A stretch of 64,000 bases of DNA from JBHHYN01 sp046757565 (GTDB lineage Bacteria > Pseudomonadota > Gammaproteobacteria > Eutrophobiales > Eutrophobiaceae), in the NCBI GenBank assembly GCA_046757565.1, contig JBHHYN010000002.1, positions 1 to 64,000 on the forward strand, in the 5' to 3' direction. Under the pieces are notes generated by a model. The model saw nothing but the letters and a program-made list of their open reading frames with translations, was not told the origin of the DNA and did not search any database. Positions 1 to 9,113 of the stretch are shown here, one piece after another. Within the stretch, counting starts at the first letter, position 1; each line of letters begins with the position of its first letter. A program made the position numbers and the translations under genes.

Positions 1-35
1 ACAAGTGACGGGTAATCCTGATCGGATGATTTTTT

Positions 36-56
36 CTTATAACTTATAACTTGTGA
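36..56. repeat. short heptanucleotide array (CTTATAA type)
   Basis: Three consecutive 7-bp units, CTTATAA, CTTATAA and CTTGTGA, lie just downstream of the DUF4124 gene. The first ten bases of the window (ACAAGTGACG) are identical to the end of the array before lysS (51348-51357), so this may be the edge of a larger array extending out of the window. The array is short and taken alone could be chance. It is listed because five longer arrays of the same period occur in this window. Confidence 0.45.
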
Positions 57-62
57 CTGCTT

Positions 63-575
63 CTAATCGCACCACTGTTTTATATATAATTCTGCCCTGC
101 TCTCGACTCTGGTGCGTTCCTGGTCACTCAATATGTGGGGTTTTGAGGCATCACCGCTGTCTTCATAGAGAAAGCTTGCGTTACGTGTCTCTTTCAGATT
201 TTTTTTTGCCAGCACACAATTGGCTTCGCGCTTTTTCTTCTCTTCCCTGGCGTTAGCCTGATTTATTTTTTTCTCCTGACGATCTTCATCATAGATTTCC
301 AGCAGACGGCGTTGTTTTTCCAGTCGCTGCTGAAGTCCGGAATTATGCCCGGGCGCCTTCTTGATTTTGATCTTTTCGGCGGCCGTGTTGGTGGGATGAT
401 CGCCATAATGTACATAACCGTCCCTGTCCGTCCATTTATAGATCTCCGCGGATACCGGGGGAGTGTGCGTGAAGCTGGTAATCAGAAGATAGAGCAGGAA
501 AGATGAGACCAGGGTATTCTTCACGAAAGTCCTGATCGGAGTTATGGTGTGTATTCGCTGTTTTACCGATAGCAT
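63..575 (-). CDS. exported DUF4124-domain protein
   Basis: The 170-residue protein has a hydrophobic segment at about residues 20-43 that ends in PVSA, a likely signal peptide cleavage site. It is followed by the EIYKWTDRDGYVHYGDHP stretch typical of DUF4124 (residues about 44-62). The rest is highly charged and probably helical (residues 75-125 rich in K, E, R and Q), with Cys121 and Cys169 in the mature part. DUF4124 proteins are common in Gammaproteobacteria and have no established biochemical role. The protein should be periplasmic. The gene stands alone, and the 262-bp gap to fdxA holds no recognisable gene. The start was chosen because it gives a complete signal peptide. Confidence 0.75.
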   Translation of the reverse strand: MLSVKQRIHTITPIRTFVKNTLVSSFLLYLLITSFTHTPPVSAEIYKWTDRDGYVHYGDHPTNTAAEKIKIKKAPGHNSGLQQRLEKQRRLLEIYDEDRQEKKINQANAREEKKKREANCVLAKKNLKETRNASFLYEDSGDASKPHILSDQERTRVESRAELYIKQWCD

Positions 576-837
576 GTCTTGACCGGTTCAGGATCAATTT
601 TACTGAAAGCAGTAGTTGTTTCAGATTCGATTAATATGTATGAACAATAATCGGGAAAAATGTTCCTTAACTGATCTGATGTGCTCCCGGCGCTGAGGAT
701 CAGGAAGGTGCGTAGGGAAATTTTACAGCATACAGGCACTACCGGTACCGGGAAAGAGTGGTGGAGGTTAACACTAGCGCCTGGTATTGCAGGCCAGCCC
801 TGCGCGATCTTTGCGATTCCTTGGTGCAATATACGGG

Positions 838-1161
838 CTAGCGCTCCAGATATTGCAGTTTGTCTTTGACGTCCTTCCATTCGTCCGCATCTTCCGGCGG
901 GTCCTTCATCTCATTGATAACAGGCCATACCTTGGAAAGTTCGGCATTCAGCTCTATGAATTGCTGTTGTTCTTCGGTCACGTCATCTTCCGATATGATG
1001 GCCTCGACCGGGCATTCGGGTTCACACAGGGTACAATCGATACACTCATCCGGATCGATGACCAGCATATTGGGTCCTTCATGAAAGCAGTCGACGGGGC
1101 AGACTTCGACGCAGTCCGTGTATTTACATTTTATACAAGCTTCAATAACGATAAATGGCAT
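838..1161 (-). CDS. fdxA: 7Fe-8S ferredoxin FdxA
   Basis: This 107-residue ferredoxin carries two iron-sulfur cluster motifs. Cys9, 12, 17, 21 and 25 lie in the first half and Cys40, 43, 46 and 50 in the second, the latter a CX2CX2CX3CP motif. The N-terminus [17 protein letters not shown] and the acidic C-terminal extension after residue 57 are characteristic of the FdxA family, which carries one [3Fe-4S] and one [4Fe-4S] cluster and acts as a soluble electron carrier. Length is normal for the family. In many Gammaproteobacteria fdxA sits next to mutS; here a two-gene ABC exporter lies between them. The 125-bp upstream gap is the probable promoter region. Confidence 0.93.
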   Translation of the reverse strand: MPFIVIEACIKCKYTDCVEVCPVDCFHEGPNMLVIDPDECIDCTLCEPECPVEAIISEDDVTEEQQQFIELNAELSKVWPVINEMKDPPEDADEWKDVKDKLQYLER

Positions 1162-1286
1162 GGTCTATTACCTGTTGTCAATCCATAATTTGAAGAGCGC
1201 ATAATACTCTTTAACGCATTTCAGAAAAAGTGTGTTTTTATTTATCATTTTCGCCGGGTTTATCACGCTTGAAAGGGCCGGCAGGA

Positions 1287-2231
1287 TCACGATCCACTTG
1301 CTTGATTTTCTGCATCAACCAGATCGATAACTCCATCCACCAATGTTTTTCCCCGGCTCAGATGTACGATACTGAATCCCTGCTCGATAATAAGGGACTG
1401 TATGTGTAGTTGAAACTGGTCGGCCTGTGGATTGACAAAATGCAAGGTTATCCTTTCCTGGTTTGATTTGTCCGGAATAATTTCAGTTATTTCAGGAAGT
1501 TGTGATAAAGCAGCGAGTAGTGTCCGGGTCGGCTTGCGCTCCAGCGTCAGGTTCAGGGTATCGTTTTTGCCGGCGAGATCGGCTATCTCCGTGCTGGCGA
1601 TCAACTTTCCTTTATCCATGACGATAATTGTTGTGCAGATGTCCTCGATCTCGTACAGATTATGGGAACTGACAATAAAGGCCGTATTGTTGCCGGCGGA
1701 CTGAATAAAACCACGAATGTCATTGGCCGCCACCGGATCGAGTCCGGCCGTCGGCTCGTCCAGCAGGACAAGTTGCGGCGCACCGATAAACGCCTGGACA
1801 ATGGCCAGCCGTTTGCGTTGTCCATAGCTCAATGTTTCCGGCTTCCTGTGGGCATAGTCCATATTCCTGAATCGTTCAAGCAGACCGGCTATTTCAAGCC
1901 TGGCCTCCTGCCTTGTCAGTCCCTGTAAGCGTGCAAAATAGTGTAACTGGGGCAGTACCGGCACCCCTTTTTTGAAGTTGGCGTCCTGTAACAGAATCGT
2001 GATTTTTCCCTTGATCTCCGCAGCAGTGGGGGACAAACCCAAAACCTTGACCGTACCCGAACTCGGAGTGATGGCCCCGCAGAGGATGGAGAGTAATGTC
2101 GTTTTGCCGGCGCCGTTTTTCCCAACCAGTCCTGTCGGAGCATGCCTGTCGAGACTCAGGTTTATTTTATCCAGGGCAATGGTCGATCCGTAGCGTTTAC
2201 AGAGACTCCGGAGTTCAATAACGGGCGCCAT
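1287..2231 (-). CDS. ABC transporter ATP-binding protein
   Basis: The 314-residue ATPase subunit has a Walker A motif (GKNGAGKTT, about residues 38-46), an ABC signature (LSYGQRKRLAI, about residues 134-144), Walker B (LVLLDEPTAGLDP) and a switch histidine (SSHNL). A C-terminal extension of about 100 residues follows the nucleotide-binding domain, as in CcmA-like drug or polysaccharide exporters. It overlaps the permease gene upstream by one base (TGATG), so the two are translationally coupled and form one exporter. The substrate cannot be told from sequence. It would act at the cytoplasmic face of the inner membrane. Confidence 0.88.
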   Translation of the reverse strand: MAPVIELRSLCKRYGSTIALDKINLSLDRHAPTGLVGKNGAGKTTLLSILCGAITPSSGTVKVLGLSPTAAEIKGKITILLQDANFKKGVPVLPQLHYFARLQGLTRQEARLEIAGLLERFRNMDYAHRKPETLSYGQRKRLAIVQAFIGAPQLVLLDEPTAGLDPVAANDIRGFIQSAGNNTAFIVSSHNLYEIEDICTTIIVMDKGKLIASTEIADLAGKNDTLNLTLERKPTRTLLAALSQLPEITEIIPDKSNQERITLHFVNPQADQFQLHIQSLIIEQGFSIVHLSRGKTLVDGVIDLVDAENQASGS

Positions 2232-3043
2232 CAGAAATTCCTTTTCCTGAATATGGCCCAGGCCAAAAAGCCAAAAATGAAGGTGTAAGCGGGCAGGCTC
2301 GCAAGCGCCATGGATCGGGCCATGGGGTCGTTACTCACCAGATCCGGTCTTATACCGCTTGGCAGCAGGTAGGCGAAGAGATTGGTGTCGGTCAAGGTAT
2401 GATTGGCAATAAAAATACACACCAGAATCGCCACATAACCAACCATGCCCAGCAGCAGGGCGGCAATGGCGGAATGTGCCATGGTTGAGACGATGGCCAT
2501 ACAGGCCAGGTACGGAGTGCTGTATAAAATCACGACCAGGATGATCTGAATTGTATAGAGCAGCGCCTGGCCAAGGGGGGCCGCCTCGATGTATATGGAT
2601 ATCAACATGGCTGCTATCCCTGCGATCGCTAATAACAGGGCCGTCAGCAGAAACGTACTGAGAAACCGCGCCAGAAAAATTTCAATGCGCCGGCTACGGC
2701 TGATAAGGAAGCGGAAGTAACCATTGCTTATATCGGAAGCGTACATATCGTTGGCGGCCAGGGCGGCGAAAAACGGCGCCGTGTAGAGGGCGATAAGAAG
2801 AAATGTCGAAAGAGTGGGAGGATGATCGATAAAAAGCCGGGTGAGAAGATCCAGGTCGAACCAGTTGCTGGCAAAGATTAATATTTCACTGCTCTGCATC
2901 CAGGCCGCAATACCATCGTAAAATCTTTTCAGGAGCAGATACCAGAACAGGCAAAAGGGTACTATAAACAATAGGCCTTTGCGTCTGAACACAGACCAAC
3001 GCAGGTCAAACAGAACCATTTCGACTAGACGCCGCCAGTTCAT
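2231..3043 (-). CDS. ABC transporter permease (ABC-2 type)
   Basis: This 270-residue membrane protein has about six hydrophobic segments (near residues 25-42, 75-95, 130-150, 160-185, 190-215 and 245-265). It resembles ABC-2 permeases: a cytoplasmic N-terminus, a first helix followed by an extracytoplasmic loop (FYDGIAAWMQSSEI), and a last helix close to the C-terminus. It is transcribed before, and overlaps by one base with, the ATPase gene. It ends with a short basic tail (IFRKRNF). The pair is probably an exporter; no substrate can be proposed. It starts 46 bp downstream of the mutS stop codon and may be read through from mutS. Confidence 0.8.
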   Translation of the reverse strand: MNWRRLVEMVLFDLRWSVFRRKGLLFIVPFCLFWYLLLKRFYDGIAAWMQSSEILIFASNWFDLDLLTRLFIDHPPTLSTFLLIALYTAPFFAALAANDMYASDISNGYFRFLISRSRRIEIFLARFLSTFLLTALLLAIAGIAAMLISIYIEAAPLGQALLYTIQIILVVILYSTPYLACMAIVSTMAHSAIAALLLGMVGYVAILVCIFIANHTLTDTNLFAYLLPSGIRPDLVSNDPMARSMALASLPAYTFIFGFLAWAIFRKRNF

Positions 3044-3089
3044 ATTTTTTCAGAAATTTCCTTTAAGCGTGGCGAGTGAAGAGGGTTTG

Positions 3090-5651
3090 TTACGCGTCCA
3101 TCAGGCCACGAAGCTTGTACAGGACTTCCAGGGCCTGCCTGGGTGTCAGTTCGTCCGGATGGATATGCTCCATTGCCTGGAACAGGGGGTGTTGCTGCGC
3201 GAACATATCATTTTGTGGTTGCTGCCTGGAGACCGGCATGGGGTGGGTCTCTATATTTTGCAGGCGCCGCTTCGCCTGCTCTATGAGCCGGTCTGGCACG
3301 CCGGCCAGTTGCGCAACATGGAGGCCATAGCTACGATTCGCCGGTCCCTCCTTCAGGTCATGCATAAAAATAATCTTGTCGCCGTGCTCCACGGCATCCA
3401 GGTGGACATTGGCGGCATTTTCCAGCTGCTCAGGCAGGGCCGTTAATTCAAAATAGTGGGTGGCAAACAGGGTATAGGCCCTGATTTCACTGGCAAGACA
3501 GGCGGCACAGGCCCAGGCCAGGGCCAGCCCATCCAGGGTACTGGTGCCACGTCCAATCTCATCCATGAGGACCAGGCTGTGCCTGCTGGCATTATTGAGG
3601 ATATTGGCTGTTTCCGTCATCTCCACCATGAAGGTGGATTGCCCTCCCGCAAGGTCGTCTGCCGCCCCAATGCGGGTAAAAATCCGGTCAATCGGTCCGA
3701 ACACGGCCTGCTTAGCCGGGATGAAACTGCCGATATGGGCGAGCACCGTCATTAACGCGGTCTGGCGCATGTACGTGGATTTTCCGCCCATGTTTGGGCC
3801 GGTGATGATTAACAGGGAGCGGTCGTCATTTAATTCAAGGTCGTTGGCGATAAAGGGCCCTGTCTGGCTGAGTTCGACCACCGCGTGCCGCCCCGCCTGA
3901 ATGCGGATACCCGGCTCGTCGGAGAACTCCGGTTGATTGAAGTCCAGGCAATCCGCCCGCTCTGCAAAGGCGGCCAATGCATCGATTTCCGCCATGGCCG
4001 CGGCACAACGTTGCAGGGGCGCCAGCTCCTCGCAGATCCTGGCCAGGACTGCCTCGTATAACTCTTTTTCCCGGGCCAGCGCCTTGCCCCGGGCGCTTAG
4101 AGTCCGGTCCTCAAAGGCCTTGAGTTCCTCCGTGATGAAGCGTTCACTGGCCTTGAGGGTCTGCCTGCGCTGATAGTCACCGGGAACAGAGGCGCTGTAT
4201 TGCCGGCTTATCTCTATGTAGTAGCCATGTACGCGGTTATAGCCGACCTTGAGATTGCCGATACCGGTACGTAGTTTCTCACGGGATTCGAGCGCCAGCA
4301 GAAATTCTCCGGCATCGCTGCTGAGTTTTCTCAGGTCATCCAGGGTGCGGTCGAATCCATCCGCAATCACCCCCCCGTCACGGATGGTCACGGGCGGTGC
4401 ATTCGTCAATGCCTGGCCGAGATACTGGCAGAGTTCTGGGAAAGGTGTAACGGATTCGCGCAAGGTCTGCAGGCGCGGGCTGTCCCGCTGCGCAAGCAGT
4501 TCGTTCAGGCCGGGTAACTCCCCAAGCGTAGAACGCAGCTGTATGAGATCGCGTGGCCGCGCCGAGTTGAGTGCGACCCGGGTGAGTACCCTTTCCAGGT
4601 CGCTAACGGCCCGGAGCGACTCCTGCACCTCGAGATAGCTTCTGTTGGAGAGCAAATCGCTGACGGCATGGTGCCGCAGCCTCAAGATCTGCCGGTCCCG
4701 GATTGGACGGTTTAACCAGCGGCGTAATAACCGGCTCCCCATCGGTGTCGCTGTCGTATCCATGACCCTGAACAGGCTGTGGTCTTTATTACCGGAAAGA
4801 TCGTGTTCCAGTTCCAGGTTACGGCGGCTGATGGCATCGAGTATGATGCAGTCATCCAGGTGCTCGATCCTGACAGGTTGCAGGTGTATCAGACTGGTAC
4901 GTTGTGTCTCGCGTGCATAGTGCAGCAGACCTCCGGCGGCGGAGACGGCCAACGGCATTGTCTCGCAACCAAAGCCACTGAGGTCATGCACGGCGTATTG
5001 GTGTTTCATGAGATCCACGGCCGCTTTCAAATCGAAATGCCACGGTGGCCGCAGGGTAATACGCCGGTATGACTTTTCCAATACCGGTCGCAGGCCGCTG
5101 TCTTCACTCAGCAGGATCTCGGCGGGGTTCAGGCGCTTCAGTTCGCTTTCCAGGTTGGTTGCCTGGTCAAGTTGCATGAGGCTGAAACGGCCGCTGGCCA
5201 GCTCCAGTGCCGCTAATCCATAGCCGCCCTTTGTTGCGTGAACCGCGGCCAACAGATTGTCAGAGCGTTCCTCCAGCAGGGCCTCGTCGGTAATGGTGCC
5301 GGGTGTCACGATGCGCACGATGTCACGTTCCACCGGACCCCTGGACAAGGCGGGATCTCCGATCTGTTCACAAATAGCCACTGACTCGCCCAAACGCACC
5401 AGCTTTGACAGGTAGTTGTCGACTGCATGAAACGGGACGCCTGCCATGGGGATCGGCTCCCCTGCGGATTTACCGCGCGTCGTTAAGGCTATATCCAGCA
5501 GTCTTGCCGCCTTGCGGGCATCTTCATAGAACAATTCATAAAAGTCGCCCATGCGGAAAAACAGCAGCATATCGGGGTATTTTGCCTTGAACCCCAGATA
5601 TTGTTGCATCACCGGGGTGTGTTGGGGGGACTGCTGAAGTTGCGCAGACAT
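3090..5651 (-). CDS. mutS: DNA mismatch repair protein MutS
   Basis: The 853-residue length matches E. coli MutS. The mismatch-contacting loop GDFYELF (about residues 36-42) contains the Phe-X-Glu pair that stacks on and bonds the mispaired base. The ATPase domain has Walker [14 protein letters not shown] (about residues 617-629), Walker [17 protein letters not shown] and the helix-turn-helix tail ending in [13 protein letters not shown]. MutS recognises mismatches and small loops and recruits MutL. The protein appears complete. Its upstream region (5652-5752) is almost entirely occupied by an inverted repeat, so its promoter must overlap or neighbour that element. Confidence 0.98.
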   Translation of the reverse strand: MSAQLQQSPQHTPVMQQYLGFKAKYPDMLLFFRMGDFYELFYEDARKAARLLDIALTTRGKSAGEPIPMAGVPFHAVDNYLSKLVRLGESVAICEQIGDPALSRGPVERDIVRIVTPGTITDEALLEERSDNLLAAVHATKGGYGLAALELASGRFSLMQLDQATNLESELKRLNPAEILLSEDSGLRPVLEKSYRRITLRPPWHFDLKAAVDLMKHQYAVHDLSGFGCETMPLAVSAAGGLLHYARETQRTSLIHLQPVRIEHLDDCIILDAISRRNLELEHDLSGNKDHSLFRVMDTTATPMGSRLLRRWLNRPIRDRQILRLRHHAVSDLLSNRSYLEVQESLRAVSDLERVLTRVALNSARPRDLIQLRSTLGELPGLNELLAQRDSPRLQTLRESVTPFPELCQYLGQALTNAPPVTIRDGGVIADGFDRTLDDLRKLSSDAGEFLLALESREKLRTGIGNLKVGYNRVHGYYIEISRQYSASVPGDYQRRQTLKASERFITEELKAFEDRTLSARGKALAREKELYEAVLARICEELAPLQRCAAAMAEIDALAAFAERADCLDFNQPEFSDEPGIRIQAGRHAVVELSQTGPFIANDLELNDDRSLLIITGPNMGGKSTYMRQTALMTVLAHIGSFIPAKQAVFGPIDRIFTRIGAADDLAGGQSTFMVEMTETANILNNASRHSLVLMDEIGRGTSTLDGLALAWACAACLASEIRAYTLFATHYFELTALPEQLENAANVHLDAVEHGDKIIFMHDLKEGPANRSYGLHVAQLAGVPDRLIEQAKRRLQNIETHPMPVSRQQPQNDMFAQQHPLFQAMEHIHPDELTPRQALEVLYKLRGLMDA

Positions 5652-5670
5652 GCCGCTTATTTTAAGGAAT

Positions 5671-5743
5671 CAAGGGGTCAGAGTCGATTGATTCCGCCAA
5701 TGTCCGAGATCAAATTGATGAATCAATCGACTTTGACCCTTTG
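5671..5743. repeat. REP-like inverted repeat upstream of mutS
   Basis: The left arm at 5671-5694 starts CAAGGGGTCAGAGTCGATTG. It pairs with the right arm at 5720-5743, matching 22 of 24 positions of the right arm's reverse complement. The loop is 25 bp. No run of T follows either arm, so it is not a typical intrinsic terminator, though it lies between the end of the Tad operon and the start of mutS. The core GGGGTCAGAGTCGATT resembles sequences that accompany IS200-like REP-associated transposases in other Gammaproteobacteria; that link is from memory and was not tested. Confidence 0.75.
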
Positions 5744-5752
5744 ACAACCGGG

Positions 5753-6529
5753 CTAAGGATCACAGCTATCCGTTATAGCACATTCCATGGCGGGAGATTG
5801 CATGCGCATAATCGCCTGGGAGCGGATGGGAATGCCGAAATAACCCTCCGCATCATGTTTTTTTGCGATGCATGTTTCGGCAAAGGATTTAACGGCGGGA
5901 CGCCCAAAGCGGTGCTGCGGTTTTACTTCCGGCAGATCGCCGGGCATGGCGTCCGCGGGAGAGAACCGCATCATGGACCAGATGATGCGGTTCACAAAAG
6001 GTACGATGAGTTCGTAGCAATAGAATACCTGTACCTTGAGTAGATTGGCATCCTGTATGGTCTGTCCCGACTTCTTGCCCGCTTTTGCTCCCCGGTAGAT
6101 GATGTTATCAACGGGGATCGCTCCGTTCGAACGATAGTCATCGAACGACTTCTGCGTTGGATTGACGATATCGATGAGTATATAGCCGTTTTTGATTTGA
6201 TCACGTAGTTTCTCCCGTCCCTGCTGCACCGCGGCCAGCGAGTCCTGGTGGGTGTAAAGAGGTGCCAGCGCCCGGGCCAGGGCGTATTCCATGGCAAAGG
6301 GGCGTGCATTATTGAGGCTGCCGGCGCGGACGCTTTCAAAGGTGGCATAGTTGAGTGTTATTTTCGCGTGATAAATAAAGGCGAATTGCAGGGTACCCAG
6401 TAGAATGAGCAACAGTACGGGCAGCACGATGAGAAATTCCACCATGGCCTGACCTGTGGAAGGGTGGCGTCGTCCGGTCCTATGCGCTGCTGTTGAGTCC
6501 ATCGATGGCGGGTATGTAGAGAGGTTCAC
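5753..6529 (-). CDS. TadE-like pilus assembly protein, last gene of the Tad operon
   Basis: The 258-residue protein carries a prepilin-type motif, STG/QAMVEF, with predicted cleavage after Gly26 and Glu at +5. A hydrophobic helix follows (FLIVLPVLLLILLGTLQFAF), then the TadE family pattern with a conserved FES segment (YATFESVRAG). TadE and TadF are pseudopilins of the Flp pilus system, processed by the dedicated prepilin peptidase and needed for pilus assembly. The start codon overlaps the stop of the preceding TPR gene by four bases (ATGA). The C-terminal half holds no recognised domain. Function as a minor pilin is inferred from family and position. Confidence 0.85.
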   Translation of the reverse strand: MNLSTYPPSMDSTAAHRTGRRHPSTGQAMVEFLIVLPVLLLILLGTLQFAFIYHAKITLNYATFESVRAGSLNNARPFAMEYALARALAPLYTHQDSLAAVQQGREKLRDQIKNGYILIDIVNPTQKSFDDYRSNGAIPVDNIIYRGAKAGKKSGQTIQDANLLKVQVFYCYELIVPFVNRIIWSMMRFSPADAMPGDLPEVKPQHRFGRPAVKSFAETCIAKKHDAEGYFGIPIRSQAIMRMQSPAMECAITDSCDP

Positions 6530-6972
6530 TTGCCATCCAGTATCCCGGTGATCTCCTCATAGATCTGTTTTCCTCGTTGAGACAAGGGGTCCTGTTCGGG
6601 AACGTAGGTTTGTAAATTGATAAAACTGTTGGCGGATTGGCGCAAATATAACAGGCCCATGTTATACCAGGCCTTACTCTGTTTTGGATCCCGCAGCAAC
6701 GCTTCCTGGTAAGCCTTGATGGCCAGATTGGGACGTTCGGTGCGGGCAAAGACATTCCCCAGACGGAACCAGTTCCGCGCCTCCTTGGGGACCTTTTCAG
6801 TGAGTTGCAGATAGTATTTTTCGCTGTTGGCGTAGTCATCGTTGTCATAGGCTTCGTCAGCAAGGCGTTGCACCTCAAGGATGCCCGGTTGTGGCTCCTT
6901 ATCACGCTTGATCTGTTGCAGGTTACAGGCGCACAGCAGTAGGGCGAACGTTGCTGCGGTGATGTATTTCAT
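6526..6972 (-). CDS. TPR-repeat lipoprotein of the Tad operon
   Basis: The 148-residue protein has a short hydrophobic leader ending LLLCAC, giving a plausible lipobox with Cys16 as the lipidated residue. Tetratricopeptide-type repeats follow at about residues 40-115 (NSEKYYLQLTEKVPKEARNW, then FARTERPNLAIKAYQEALL). TPR lipoproteins of the TadD type are a normal part of Tad loci and are thought to help secretin or pilus assembly at the membrane. It overlaps its neighbours on both sides by four bases, so it is part of the same transcript. The assignment as the TadD equivalent rests on position and repeats. Confidence 0.8.
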   Translation of the reverse strand: MKYITAATFALLLCACNLQQIKRDKEPQPGILEVQRLADEAYDNDDYANSEKYYLQLTEKVPKEARNWFRLGNVFARTERPNLAIKAYQEALLRDPKQSKAWYNMGLLYLRQSANSFINLQTYVPEQDPLSQRGKQIYEEITGILDGK

Positions 6973-7328
6973 GAGCCCTGTTTTTTCCAGATCAGCTGTT
7001 CGCCGGTTATGAGATCCCAGCGCTCCAGGCTGCCAGCGAGGGTTTCCACGGTCATGGCCGCGCCGGGACAGGCGGCGATGCGCCAGGGTTTTACCGCAAC
7101 AGCGATCTTCAGTATCCGCCAGTGTTTATCCAGAAAGATCAGATCCAGGGCATAGCGCATGCCGATGGTGTGTACGGCAGCACAGGCAGCGATTATCATG
7201 GCTTCACCGGTTTGTAACGGTTTCCGCGCCAGTAAGCCGCGCAGCTTTTCCCAGGAGTTACTGGTCATGACTGTTTTCGGCAGCAGGCATTGCTGGTCCG
7301 TCTCCCGCAGCAGTTGGCCATGCATCAT
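6969..7328 (-). CDS. DUF192 family protein
   Basis: This 119-residue protein matches the DUF192 pattern: a loading segment with SWEKLRGLLARKPL, a central HTIGMRYALDLIFLDKHWRI and a C-terminal LAGSLERWDLITGEQL. DUF192 proteins are small beta-rich proteins of unknown function that are often found in Tad pilus loci of proteobacteria, as here between tadC and the TPR gene. No signal peptide is evident, so this copy is probably cytoplasmic, unlike many exported DUF192 proteins. Four-base overlaps on each side show translational coupling. A specific role cannot be given. Confidence 0.82.
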   Translation of the reverse strand: MMHGQLLRETDQQCLLPKTVMTSNSWEKLRGLLARKPLQTGEAMIIAACAAVHTIGMRYALDLIFLDKHWRILKIAVAVKPWRIAACPGAAMTVETLAGSLERWDLITGEQLIWKKQGS

Positions 7329-8218
7329 AACACTCCTTCCCCCAGAAACTTCATGACGATGGGAAAACCGAGGATAAGAAAGGTAACGGGAAAGATAAAG
7401 ATGATCAGCGGCCCGACGAGTTTTATTGGTGCTTCCATGGCCAGTTTCTCAGCCCGCTGAAAACGTTCATTGCGGCGTTGTTCGGCCTGTAGCCTCAGTA
7501 CATTGGCGAGGCTGGAACCCATCTTTTCCGCCTGAATGACGGTGCTGACAAAGCTGGTGATCTCGGATATATCCAGGCGCTCCGCCATGCGCCGCAGGGC
7601 CTCGGCGCGTGACAGGCCGGCGCGCAAGTCACGCAGCACGATGGCGAATTCATTACGCAGTGCTCCTGGCGGGGCCTTTTCCATGGCTTGCCCCAGGGCG
7701 CCGGCAAAATTTAAACCGGCTTCCACGCACATGGTAATAAAATCAAGATAGACCGGCAGCGTCCGTACGACCTCAAGCTCCCGCCGCTTACGGGTATCGT
7801 TTAACCAGAGGTCCGGCAGGAGGAAGCCTACCAAGGGCGCGACCACCAGCCAGATGGGCTCATGGGTCTTCAGCGCCAACAGGCAGAACCAGACGATAAG
7901 GGGCAATCCCAGGGCGGTCAAGATACGCAGGGCGATAAATTGTTCCGCCGTGAGGAGATAGCTGACACCGGTGCGATTCAATCGCTGTTCGGTATGTTCA
8001 ATAAATCCGTAGGGCAGGAAACCGCAAAAAAACTGGGCAATGATCTGGATCAGGGGCCAGGCCAGTTTCAGCTTGAAGGGGAGGGGGTCCATATAGGTGC
8101 GATCCTCCTCATCCACCATGGCGTGTATGCGCTTGATGAGCAGCAGACTCAGAAAGCTGCACAGACCGGTACACAAGGCGATAATGGGCAGGGCATAACT
8201 GGAGAATAGCGTCGTCAT
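7325..8218 (-). CDS. tadC: Tad pilus inner-membrane platform protein TadC
   Basis: The 297-residue protein has a type II secretion F domain. The conserved part includes YLDFITMCVEAGLNFAGAL, an ALRRMAERLDI segment and a SSLANVLRLQAEQRRNERF block (about residues 160-260). Membrane segments are visible at about residues 8-28, 105-145 and 270-290. TadC together with TadB forms the inner-membrane platform on which the TadA ATPase acts to extrude the pilus. It follows tadB with a gap of 7 bp and overlaps the DUF192 gene by four bases. The length is normal for the family. Confidence 0.92.
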   Translation of the reverse strand: MTTLFSSYALPIIALCTGLCSFLSLLLIKRIHAMVDEEDRTYMDPLPFKLKLAWPLIQIIAQFFCGFLPYGFIEHTEQRLNRTGVSYLLTAEQFIALRILTALGLPLIVWFCLLALKTHEPIWLVVAPLVGFLLPDLWLNDTRKRRELEVVRTLPVYLDFITMCVEAGLNFAGALGQAMEKAPPGALRNEFAIVLRDLRAGLSRAEALRRMAERLDISEITSFVSTVIQAEKMGSSLANVLRLQAEQRRNERFQRAEKLAMEAPIKLVGPLIIFIFPVTFLILGFPIVMKFLGEGVL

Positions 8219-8225
8219 GATCTGC

Positions 8226-9104
8226 TCAGACGTCGATGCTGGTGATCTTGCGGATCATAAAGTAACCCATGCCTTCCATGACGACGATAACCGACAACAC
8301 GCCCCAGCCGATGGGTGTGGTCCAGAGTTTGCTCATTGCCTCGTGCTCCATAAAATTGAGCAGAAAGCCGAGCAGCACGGGCAAACCGGTCATGACGATG
8401 CCCTGCAATTTTCCCTGTGCCGTCAGGCTGTTGATCTTGCCCTCCATGGTGGCTTTACGGCGCAGGGTCTCTGCCAGGGTCTCCATGGTCTCGGCCAGGT
8501 TACCGCCGACCTCGCGATTGATGCGCAGGGCGGTGATTAACATCTTGAAGTCGGGCAAAGGCAGGCGTTTTTCCATATTCGACAGAGAGATATCAAAATC
8601 CGCCCCCAATCTTTGCTCCTGTAACAATAGAGCGAACTCCTGCGATATGGGTGCCGGTTGTTCCTTCACCAGCCCTTCCAGGGCGATATTCAGGCTGGCG
8701 CCCGCCCGCATGGCCCCGGAGACCATGGCCAGCGCGTCGGGGAGTTGCTGTTCAAACCGGCGCAAGCGCTTATTTAACATGGTCTTGTAAAACAGGGTCG
8801 GCAGAACCAGAATCAGGATCAGCGCCACCAGGCTGGCAATGAGATCGCGGCTCAGCAGCCACACCAGCAGGGGCAGGACGATCATGGCGATGATGTTATA
8901 AGCAAACAGACGGCCGGGATCGACGGTAATGAACATATCCGCCATGTTGCTGCTGGCGGCGCTGGTAAAATTTTCCTTGTATTGGGCGATAAATGCCCGG
9001 CTTTTGAACGACACGCCCAGCCAGAACAGGGTGGCGGCCAGAAACACCGCACCGATGGCAATCAGAAAAGTCAGATTACTGGAGAGACTGACGCTGGACT
9101 CCAT
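8226..9104 (-). CDS. tadB: Tad pilus inner-membrane platform protein TadB
   Basis: The 292-residue protein carries the type II secretion F domain typical of TadB: RRFEQQLPDALAMVSGAMRA (about residues 114-133), a GADFDISLSNMEKRLP block and the REVGGNLAETMETLAETLRR block. Hydrophobic helices are seen near residues 10-28, 72-100 and 235-285. It lies directly downstream of the tadA ATPase gene (9-bp gap) and upstream of tadC, the standard order, which separates TadB from its paralogue TadC. Both should reside in the inner membrane. Confidence 0.92.
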   Translation of the reverse strand: MESSVSLSSNLTFLIAIGAVFLAATLFWLGVSFKSRAFIAQYKENFTSAASSNMADMFITVDPGRLFAYNIIAMIVLPLLVWLLSRDLIASLVALILILVLPTLFYKTMLNKRLRRFEQQLPDALAMVSGAMRAGASLNIALEGLVKEQPAPISQEFALLLQEQRLGADFDISLSNMEKRLPLPDFKMLITALRINREVGGNLAETMETLAETLRRKATMEGKINSLTAQGKLQGIVMTGLPVLLGFLLNFMEHEAMSKLWTTPIGWGVLSVIVVMEGMGYFMIRKITSIDV

Positions 9105-9113
9105 GGCCCATGC

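Noticed and set aside
563..880. 105-residue minus-strand frame between DUF4124 and fdxA
   Set aside because: It overlaps both real genes, has no ribosome-binding site and a composition unlike its neighbours.
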